Shown: one piece after another, positions 1-5,274 of the stretch
Position numbering within the stretch: position 1 is the first letter of the stretch
Layout: each line of letters opens with the position of its first letter
NCBI GenBank assembly: GCA_013002375.1
Contig: JABDJW010000040.1
Coordinates: forward strand, 1 to 6,648
Reading direction: 5' to 3'
Length of the DNA stretch: 6,648 nt
DNA from: Acidimicrobiales bacterium
GTDB lineage: Bacteria > Actinomycetota > Acidimicrobiia > Acidimicrobiales > SHLQ01
The notes under the pieces: model-generated
What the model saw: the letters and a program-made list of their open reading frames with translations, nothing else
What the model was told of the DNA's origin: nothing
Databases searched by the model: none
Program-made: the position numbers and the translations under genes

Positions 1-842
1 GGGTCGCGGTTGTCGGCGATCCATGCCGCACAGTTCTCGTCGTTGCCGGCCAGGACGTCGGCCGCCATGACGGCGTGCTTCACCTCGGCATGCAGCGGAT
101 TCATGATGGCCGAGGTCATGCCGGCGCCGATACCCATGGCCAAGAAGGTGCCGGTGATGGTGTGCCGATTCGGCAGCCCGAAACTGACGTTCGAAGCGCC
201 ACACGTGGTGTTCACGCCCAATTCGTCGCGCAGTCGACGGACGAGCGCGAAGACCTGCTGACCGGCGGTGCCCATCGCGCCGATCGGCATGACGAGCGGA
301 TCGACCACGACGTCGGCCGCCGCGATGCCGTGATCGGCAGCCCGGTTGACGATCCTTTTCGCGACCTCGAACCGGACGTCGGGATCCTCGGAGATCCCGG
401 TCTCGTCGTTGGAGATCGCGACCACTGCCGCGCCAGCCTTGGCGACCAGCGGGAGCACTCGTTCGAGGACTTCGTCCTCGCCGGTGACCGAGTTGATCAG
501 GGGTTTGCCCTCGTACACCGCGATACCGGCCTCGAGGGCCTCGATGATCGACGAGTCGATCGACAGCGGGACATCGGTCACCGATTGCACCAGCTGAATG
601 GCCTTGGCCAACAACGCCGGTTCGTCGGCCAGCGGAATACCCGCATTGACATCGAGCATGTGCGCGCCGGCGGCGACCTGGGCCACCGCGTCGGCCTCGA
701 CCCGGCTGAAGTCGCCCTCCTTCATCTCGGCGGCCAGCAGCTTGCGGCCGGTGGGATTGATGCGTTCGCCGATCATGACGAACGGCCGGCCGAAGCCGAT
801 CACGACCTCTTTGGTGGCCGAACTGATGACGGTGTCGGTCAT
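1..842 (-). CDS. Pterin-binding corrinoid:tetrahydrofolate methyltransferase (partial, C-terminus off the window)
   Basis: This gene encodes a methyltransferase with a pterin-binding TIM barrel (dihydropteroate synthase-like, the AcsE/MeTr, MtgA and MetH-folate-domain group). It would move a methyl group between a corrinoid protein and tetrahydrofolate in the cytoplasm. Reading from the ATG at 842, 280 residues are visible without a stop. Family hallmarks are IGERINPTGRK (24-34), DVNAG (64-68), SIDSS (94-98), LINSVTGE (115-122), DPLVMPIG (181-188), GASNVSFG (215-222) and NPLHAEV (248-254). The Asn in GASNVSFG (218) matches the Asn that contacts folate N5 in MeTr. A GAGGAG at 852-847 lies 4 bases before the start. 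The gene follows the corrinoid protein by 12 bases, so the two are surely co-transcribed. AcsE is about 262 residues, so little of the C-terminus should be missing. The direction of transfer and the ultimate methyl donor cannot be read here. With no B12 or homocysteine domain attached, it is not a full-length MetH. Confidence 0.9.
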   Translation of the reverse strand, partial: MTDTVISSATKEVVIGFGRPFVMIGERINPTGRKLLAAEMKEGDFSRVEADAVAQVAAGAHMLDVNAGIPLADEPALLAKAIQLVQSVTDVPLSIDSSIIEALEAGIAVYEGKPLINSVTGEDEVLERVLPLVAKAGAAVVAISNDETGISEDPDVRFEVAKRIVNRAADHGIAAADVVVDPLVMPIGAMGTAGQQVFALVRRLRDELGVNTTCGASNVSFGLPNRHTITGTFLAMGIGAGMTSAIMNPLHAEVKHAVMAADVLAGNDENCAAWIADNRD

Positions 843-846
843 GATG

Positions 847-852
847 CTCCTC
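847..852 (-). promoter_or_regulatory. Ribosome binding site of the methyltransferase gene
   Basis: GAGGAG reads on the minus strand in the 12-base gap after the corrinoid gene's TAA. Its distance to the ATG at 842 is only 4 bases, slightly short, which fits translation coupled to the upstream gene. Confidence 0.6.
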
Positions 853-854
853 GG

Positions 855-1565
855 TTAGGCCGAAGCCGCTCGGCGTTTTTGGACCAGCGCGGTAGCGGTC
901 TCGGCCGCGACCGCAGCATCGCGGCAGTAGGCGTCGGCGCCGATCGCTTCGCCGAACTCCTCATTGAGCGGCGCGCCGCCGACCAGCACGATGTAGTCGT
1001 CGCGCATGCCCTTCTCGATCAAGGTGTCGATGACGACCTTCATGTAGGGCATCGTGGTGGTGAGCAACGCCGACATTCCGATGATGTCGGGCTGGTGTTC
1101 CTCGATCGCGGCCAGGAACTCGTCGACGTCGGTGTTGATACCCAGATTGATGACGTCGAAACCGGCACCTTCGAGCATCATGGCCACCAGGTTCTTGCCG
1201 ATGTCGTGAATGTCGCCCTTGACCGTTCCGATCACGACCGTGCCCGCAGCCTCGGCATCGGATTCGGCCAACAGCGGCCGCAGGATGGCCATGCCGGCCT
1301 TCATCGCGTTCGCGGCCAGCAGTACTTCGGGGACGAACAGAATGCCGTCGCGGAAATCGATGCCGACGATACGCATGCCTTCGACGAGGGCATCGTTGAG
1401 CACCTTTTCCGCGTCCCACCCACGATCGAGCAGGATCTGGGTGCCTTCGGCGATCTCATCACCGAGCCCGTCGTAGAGATCGTCGTGCATCTGCGCGGTG
1501 AGATCGTCGTCGGACAGGCTGGAGAGGTCGATCTCCTCCTCGTCCCCCGCAAGCTCGTCACTCAT
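855..1565 (-). CDS. Corrinoid (B12-binding) methyl-carrier protein, MtgC/MttC/MtbC type
   Basis: A 236-residue cytoplasmic protein that carries a methyl group on cobalamin between a substrate-specific methyltransferase and the folate methyltransferase encoded next. The order is an acidic N-terminal tail (10 Asp/Glu in the first 22 residues), a helical cap domain (about 22-100), then a Rossmann-like B12 domain (about 107-230). The B12 signature is complete: DIHDIG at 118-123, with His120 as the likely lower cobalt ligand, MSALLTT at 164-170 and GGAPLN at 196-201. Length is close to the 210-230 usual for stand-alone corrinoid proteins, the excess being the acidic tail. An in-frame TTG at 1613 would add 16 residues, but the ATG at 1565 has AAAGGA with AGGA 7 bases ahead and is preferred. 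It begins a two-gene operon downstream of a 33-bp palindrome. Which methylated compound feeds it is not visible. Known partners in other organisms include MttB-like glycine betaine or amine methyltransferases and O-demethylases. Confidence 0.93.
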   Translation of the reverse strand: MSDELAGDEEEIDLSSLSDDDLTAQMHDDLYDGLGDEIAEGTQILLDRGWDAEKVLNDALVEGMRIVGIDFRDGILFVPEVLLAANAMKAGMAILRPLLAESDAEAAGTVVIGTVKGDIHDIGKNLVAMMLEGAGFDVINLGINTDVDEFLAAIEEHQPDIIGMSALLTTTMPYMKVVIDTLIEKGMRDDYIVLVGGAPLNEEFGEAIGADAYCRDAAVAAETATALVQKRRAASA

Positions 1566-1572
1566 GTGCGAA

Positions 1573-1578
1573 TCCTTT
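1573..1578 (-). promoter_or_regulatory. Ribosome binding site fixing the corrinoid protein start
   Basis: AAAGGA on the minus strand, with AGGA ending 7 bases before the ATG at 1565. This is good spacing and argues against the longer in-frame TTG start at 1613. Confidence 0.7.
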
Positions 1579-1611
1579 CGACCGGCACCCAGAACCGGGC
1601 CGGTCGGCAAC

Positions 1612-1617
1612 AATGTA
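1612..1617 (-). promoter_or_regulatory. Possible -10 element of the corrinoid/methyltransferase operon
   Basis: TACATT on the minus strand fits the TAnnnT pattern of sigma-70-like -10 boxes. It would place the transcript start near 1605 and give a leader of about 40 bases. No convincing -35 box is seen at the usual distance, but the edge of the 33-bp palindrome (1638-1670) lies at about that place, as expected of an operator. Inference from pattern only. Confidence 0.3.
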
Positions 1618-1637
1618 GCGGGTCGGGTTCAGCCACG

Positions 1638-1670
1638 TTCCACAGTACAGAACCGTTCCGTATTGTGGAA
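1638..1670. promoter_or_regulatory. 33-bp near-perfect palindrome, probable operator
   Basis: Fourteen of sixteen base pairs are symmetric around base 1654. The outer arms are TTCCACA (1638-1644) and TGTGGAA (1664-1670); the core is TACAGAACCGTTCCGTA (1646-1662). The only mismatched pairs are 1645/1663 and 1649/1659. It lies in the gap between the channel gene (ends 1733) and the corrinoid gene (starts 1565), just upstream of a candidate -10 box. The core, with inner GAAC-C-GTTC half-sites, looks like sites used by dimeric TetR-type regulators, though no regulator gene is in the window. A transcription terminator is less likely, because no T-run follows on the minus strand and the hairpin would sit 63 bases past the channel's stop. 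The symmetry is directly seen; the operator role is inferred. Confidence 0.65.
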
Positions 1671-1732
1671 GTAGCTCGTCGTTACCGGTCCGGTCCTTTG
1701 GTACGAAGGGTCACCCTGCAGGCGGCCCGGTC

Positions 1733-2836
1733 TCAGAAATCGGTGGGGATCCCGCGATAGGCCCCACGCCGCCGCACGACCTTCGTGCCGAGTTCGGGAA
1801 TGTCGTCGTGATAGCCGAGGATGATGACCCGATCGTCGACATCGAGGCGCAGGTCGGCTGGCGGGTGCATGACCGTGGAGCCGTCCACCCGGCGAACTCC
1901 CACGATGAGGTAGCCGTGCGCACCGCGGACCTCGACTTCGCCGAGCGTGCGATTGAGCCATGGCGAGGAGGCCTTCAGCTCGATTTCGTCGAATTCGAGG
2001 CCGAGCTGCACGAGGTCGACATCTCCGGATTCCGTCAGCCCTTCCAGCAGCTCCTCGGCGCTGGGGCGGACGATCAGCTGTGACATCTTCATGGCGCCGA
2101 TGTCGGTCGGCAGGACGACGGTGTTTGCACCACAGTTGCGGAGCTTGTCCTCGGTGTTGCGATCGTCGGCCCGGGCCAGGATCTGCATGGTCGGGTTCAT
2201 CGCTCGGCCCGTGACGGTGACGAAGACATTGGCGGCGTCGTTGGAGAGCACGGTGGCGAGCGTTTCGGCGCGACCGATGCCGGCGCGCTCCAGGACGGGC
2301 TCGAAGGTGGCGTCGCCCACGATCCAAGGTCGCCCACCCTCGACCGGGACTCGTTCGAACGCATCGGGGTCGGCGTCTATGGCCACGAATGGCTTGCCGG
2401 CTGCGGTCAGCTCCGCCGCGAGAGACTGACCCATCCGCCCGTACCCGCAGATGATCGTGTGGTTCCGAAGACCCTCGATGTCTTTGTTCATACGTCGCGC
2501 TCCAAACGCTCGGTTGATCTCACCGTCGACGACCAGCTGAATGAAGCCGCCGACGGTGTAGATGACTGCGCCGTACCCGGCGACGATGATGAACCCGGTC
2601 AACAGCCGCAGTTCGGTGGTGTCGACGGGCCGGACCTCGCCGTAGCCGACCCCGAAGATGGTGATCACCACCATGAAGGCCGAGTCGTCGAGTCGCCAGC
2701 CGGCTGCGGCGTAGCCCAGAACGCCGATCAGACACACCGCGAGCAGCGAGCCGGCACCGGCGTACATCTTGGGCAGCGCCCGTCTCCCTGCAGTGGCTTG
2801 GGTCCCCGGATCCGAGTGGCCTTCGGCGGTAGCCAT
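1733..2836 (-). CDS. Two-TM potassium channel with cytoplasmic RCK (TrkA-N/TrkA-C) domain, MthK-like
   Basis: A 367-residue membrane protein predicted to form a tetrameric cation channel gated by a ring of RCK domains. From the N-terminus: a polar leader (1-23), TM1 (about 24-47), a pore loop with filter GVGYGE (62-67), TM2 (about 78-103), a linker, a TrkA-N Rossmann fold with GYGRMG (131-136) and an acidic IDAD (153-156) where NAD or a nucleotide would bind, then a TrkA-C domain (about 270-345). The length is near MthK (about 336). The residue that is Thr in TVGYGD filters is Gly here, and the following acidic residue is Glu. The start could be the ATG at 2836 or the adjoining GTG at 2839. 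Neither has a strong ribosome site, so translation is probably coupled to the glutamine synthetase gene, whose stop is 25 bases upstream. A second start may exist at 2491. The regulating ligand cannot be read from sequence. Confidence 0.88.
   Translation of the reverse strand: MATAEGHSDPGTQATAGRRALPKMYAGAGSLLAVCLIGVLGYAAAGWRLDDSAFMVVITIFGVGYGEVRPVDTTELRLLTGFIIVAGYGAVIYTVGGFIQLVVDGEINRAFGARRMNKDIEGLRNHTIICGYGRMGQSLAAELTAAGKPFVAIDADPDAFERVPVEGGRPWIVGDATFEPVLERAGIGRAETLATVLSNDAANVFVTVTGRAMNPTMQILARADDRNTEDKLRNCGANTVVLPTDIGAMKMSQLIVRPSAEELLEGLTESGDVDLVQLGLEFDEIELKASSPWLNRTLGEVEVRGAHGYLIVGVRRVDGSTVMHPPADLRLDVDDRVIILGYHDDIPELGTKVVRRRGAYRGIPTDF
2489..2503 (-). promoter_or_regulatory. Possible internal translation start for a free RCK subunit
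   Basis: Within the channel gene, GGAG (2503-2500) stands 8 bases before an ATG (2491-2489) that encodes Met116, between TM2 and the RCK domain. Starting here would yield a soluble RCK protein of about 252 residues. MthK is known to use an internal Met107 at the same place to supply the extra RCK subunits of its gating ring. The motif is seen; its use is inferred by analogy, and GGAG occurs by chance in GC-rich genes. Confidence 0.35.
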
Positions 2837-2861
2837 CACCTGCGTCGCCGATCGCCACCGG

Positions 2862-5033
2862 TCACCTGATGTACAGCATCTCGCGGTACTTCGGCAGCGG
2901 CCAGTACTCGTCGGCGACGCAGAGCTCGAGCGCGTCGGCGGCCGTGCGAATCTCGCTCATGAGGGGCACCACCGTGTCCGCGCAGTACGCCATGTGGGTC
3001 GCAGTGTCGTCGAAGAGGTGCGTCTCGAGCGCCTCCTCCAGAGCAGCGACCTTGACCATCATGGAATCAAGCGTGCCAGCCACCGATTTCAGCGTGCCGA
3101 TGTCGAACGCGACACCCAACTGCTCACCGGTCTCGAGGGTGCGGGCGAGGTCGGCTGCGTACCCCATGGCCGCCGGGTAAACCACCGTGCGCGCCAGTTC
3201 GGCAGCCAGTGCGGCCTCCACCCCGATCGACAGGATGTACTGCTCGGCATAGACCTCGTACCGGCTCTCCAGCTCTGCTCGGCTCAGCACCTCCGTGCGT
3301 TCGAACAGCTCCTGCACCACCGGTGTCATCAACTCGGGGAGCGCCTCGGCGGTGGTCGGGATGTTGCGCAGCCCGCGCTCGGCCGCCTCGACGTGCCAGG
3401 CCTCGGCGTAGCCGTCGCCTCCGAAGATGACCGAACCGTGCAGCTCCATGATCTCCTGGAGGACGGTGGCCACCGCAACAGCCAGCTGATCGGTGCCCGC
3501 CAATTCGACCTCGAGTCGGTCGGCGACCCAATCCAGTGAGTCGGCAAGGATCGTGTTCATCGCCACCAGCGGGCCGGACACCGATTGCCCGGACCCTACG
3601 GCGCGAAATTCGAACCGATTGCCGGTGAACGCGAACGGCGAGGTGCGGTTGCGGTCGCCGGGATCCCGCTCGAACGGCAGGATCTGCGAGAGCCCGAGAT
3701 CCATGAGCCCGCCGTCGGAGGACGCGGAGGTCACCCCGTTCTTGATGTCCGCGAAGACGGACTCGAGCTGATCTCCCAGGTAGACCGACATGATCGCGGG
3801 CGGGGCTTCGTTCGCTCCCAGTCGGTGATCGTTGCCGGCCGAGGCCACCACGGCACGCAGGAGCGGACCGAACAGGTGGACGCCGCGGATGACGGCGCCG
3901 CAGAAGATCAGGAAATTCAGGTTGTCGTGTGGTGTCGACCCGGGGTCGAACAGGTTGCCCTGCGTGGCGTTGCCCACCGACCAGTTGACGTGCTTGCCCG
4001 AGCCGTTCACCCCGGCAAAGGGCTTCTCGTGCAGCAGACAGAGGAACCCGTGCTCCTTCGCGGTGGACTTCATGACGGTCATCATCAGCTGTTGGTGGTC
4101 GGCGGCGACGTTCGCCGCCTCGAAGTAGGGAGCGATTTCGAACTGGCCAGGCGCGACCTCGTTGTGGTGCGTCTTGGCGGGAATTCCCAGGCGATACAGC
4201 TTGTCCTCGAAATCCTGCATGAATACCTGGACTCGGGCGGGGATCGCACCGAAGTAGTGGTCGTCGAACTCCTGACCTTTGGGTGGAGCCGCGCCGAACA
4301 CGGTCCGGCCCGCCAGCAGGAGGTCGGGGCGGTTGTTCGCGAAGTGGGCGTCGACCAGGAAATACTCCTGTTCGGCACCGCAGCTGGAGTTGAGGGTCTC
4401 GATCTCGACCTCACCCATCAGACTCAGCACCCGCCGGGCTGCCCGATCCATCGCTGCATTGGATCGCAGCAGCGGGATCTTCTTGTCGAGCGCTTCACCC
4501 GTCCACGACATGAACACGCTGGGGATCATCAGCGTGGCACCGTTCGGAGTGTGCATCACGTAGGCCGGACTGGTCGGATCCCAGGCGGTGTAGCCGCGAG
4601 CAGCGTTGGTCATACGGAGGCTGCCGTTGGGGAACGAGGAACCGTCGGGTTCACCCTTGATCAGCACGCTGCCCGTGAACTCGGTGATCGCCTTGCCCTC
4701 GGGGTTGGTGACAATGAAGCCATCGTGCTTCTCGGCGGTGATATTGGTCATCGGGAAGAAGATGTGGGAAAAGAACTTCGCGCCCTTGGCCAGGGCCCAG
4801 TCCTTCATCGCGGCGGCCACGACATCCGCGACCGCGGCGTCGAGTGGCGCTCCGGTCTGCACGGTCTTCTTCATCGCCTTGAACGCATTCTTCGACAAGG
4901 CTTCCTCCATGGTCGCCAGGTCGAAGACGTCGGTCGCCCAGATCTCACTCAGGGGTTCGGAAAGCTGTCCGTCCACGGCCGAGGAAGCCGTAATCTCCCT
5001 GATCGCCTTCGCGCGGGTCGTATTTGCACTCAT
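2862..5033 (-). CDS. glnN: Glutamine synthetase type III (GlnN)
   Basis: This enzyme makes glutamine from glutamate, ammonium and ATP in the cytoplasm. At 723 residues it has the size of type III synthetases (about 700-730) and not of types I or II (about 350-470). The active-site blocks are all present: GAEQEYF (219-225) with the metal-binding glutamates, HHNEVAPGQFEIAP (289-302), the ATP-loop block NGSGKHVNWS (343-352) and NRTSPFAFTGNRFEFR (462-477). The type III N-terminal block SLRMTNAARGYTAWDP is at about 138-153, and a long helical C-terminal region follows the catalytic core. The start is the ATG at 5033, which has GGAG 6 bases ahead; an in-frame GTG at 5045 would add four residues and would overlap that ribosome site. 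The gene ends 25 bases before the potassium channel and probably shares its transcript. Type III enzymes form dodecamers and lack the type I adenylylation motif. Whether it is the main or an accessory synthetase is unknown from this window. Confidence 0.97.
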   Translation of the reverse strand: MSANTTRAKAIREITASSAVDGQLSEPLSEIWATDVFDLATMEEALSKNAFKAMKKTVQTGAPLDAAVADVVAAAMKDWALAKGAKFFSHIFFPMTNITAEKHDGFIVTNPEGKAITEFTGSVLIKGEPDGSSFPNGSLRMTNAARGYTAWDPTSPAYVMHTPNGATLMIPSVFMSWTGEALDKKIPLLRSNAAMDRAARRVLSLMGEVEIETLNSSCGAEQEYFLVDAHFANNRPDLLLAGRTVFGAAPPKGQEFDDHYFGAIPARVQVFMQDFEDKLYRLGIPAKTHHNEVAPGQFEIAPYFEAANVAADHQQLMMTVMKSTAKEHGFLCLLHEKPFAGVNGSGKHVNWSVGNATQGNLFDPGSTPHDNLNFLIFCGAVIRGVHLFGPLLRAVVASAGNDHRLGANEAPPAIMSVYLGDQLESVFADIKNGVTSASSDGGLMDLGLSQILPFERDPGDRNRTSPFAFTGNRFEFRAVGSGQSVSGPLVAMNTILADSLDWVADRLEVELAGTDQLAVAVATVLQEIMELHGSVIFGGDGYAEAWHVEAAERGLRNIPTTAEALPELMTPVVQELFERTEVLSRAELESRYEVYAEQYILSIGVEAALAAELARTVVYPAAMGYAADLARTLETGEQLGVAFDIGTLKSVAGTLDSMMVKVAALEEALETHLFDDTATHMAYCADTVVPLMSEIRTAADALELCVADEYWPLPKYREMLYIR

Positions 5034-5039
5034 GTCAGT

Positions 5040-5043
5040 CTCC
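5040..5043 (-). promoter_or_regulatory. Ribosome binding site fixing the glutamine synthetase start
   Basis: GGAG on the minus strand, 6 bases before the ATG at 5033. It overlaps the alternative GTG at 5045, so the ATG is the better start. Confidence 0.65.
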
Positions 5044-5082
5044 ACGTTCGTCAGAGGTCACGTCAGTCGCAACGCACTACGG

Positions 5083-5088
5083 AAACTA
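5083..5088 (-). promoter_or_regulatory. Possible -10 element for glutamine synthetase
   Basis: TAGTTT on the minus strand fits TAnnnT and would give a leader of about 43 bases that carries the GGAG ribosome site. No recognisable -35 box precedes it, so this is a weak call. Confidence 0.25.
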
Positions 5089-5257
5089 CTGAGCCGCGAT
5101 TGAGCGCGACACGGCCGGCCGGCCGACTTCACGTTCCGTTCATCGTCTCGAGACAGAACGCGTGCATTCGACGCTGGTGGCCGTGGGCGTACTTGGTGGC
5201 GGCACCGAAGTGCCATCGATTTCGCGCCCGAACGACCGATGGAACACGGTGATCTCG

Positions 5258-5274
5258 ATACGATCGGTCCGTAT
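5258..5274 (+). promoter_or_regulatory. -10-like box and imperfect palindrome at the kinase start; possible leaderless promoter
   Basis: TACGAT (5259-5264) fits a -10 box, and the ATG at 5273 begins 8 bases later, about where RNA synthesis would start. This would make a leaderless mRNA, common in actinobacteria, and would explain the lack of a ribosome site. The same bases form the imperfect palindrome ATACGATCGGTCCGTAT, with five symmetric outer pairs (5258-5262 with 5270-5274) and one inner pair. It could be an operator covering the promoter. No clear -35 box is present. Confidence 0.35.

Larger units (their letters stand above)
5034..5272. other. Divergent intergenic region between glutamine synthetase and kinase operon
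   Basis: These 239 bases should hold the promoters of both operons. Visible items are a 14-bp GC palindrome CGGCCGGCCGGCCG (5112-5125), and a palindrome GTCTCGAGAC (5145-5154) flanked by CGTTC (5137-5141) and GAACG (5156-5160). A minus-strand TAGTTT (5088-5083) could be a -10 box for the glutamine synthetase, about 7 bases before a start near 5076. At the right end, a -10-like box and imperfect palindrome adjoin the kinase start. No small gene is convincing here. Confidence 0.5.

Noticed and set aside
1684..1732. Terminator for the channel gene
   Set aside because: Only short repeats are seen (ACCGGTCCGGT, GGGTCACCC, CCTT/AAGG) with no stable stem followed by a T-run on the minus strand. Read-through into the corrinoid operon cannot be excluded.
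75..1760. 561-codon open frame on the plus strand
   Set aside because: It lies opposite the methyltransferase and corrinoid genes and reads as Arg/Asp/Gly/His-rich sequence with no family motif. It is the usual antisense shadow of GC-rich coding DNA.
2769..3539. 256-codon plus-strand frame across the channel/synthetase junction
   Set aside because: Antisense to two well-supported genes, with no recognisable domain.
5057..5086. GlnR-like box (GTCAC ... GCAAC ... GAAAC) upstream of glutamine synthetase
   Set aside because: The half-sites are imperfect and the spacing does not follow the GTnAC-n6-GAAAC pattern, so it is not supported as a nitrogen-regulator site.
3585..5252. 555-codon open frame on the plus strand
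   Set aside because: It is antisense to the glutamine synthetase, whose active-site motifs are complete. The plus-strand product has the composition of a shadow frame.
5162..5272. GTG-started N-terminal extension of the first kinase
   Set aside because: The 37 extra residues do not resemble the family, and they cover the likely promoter. The ATG at 5273 is preferred.
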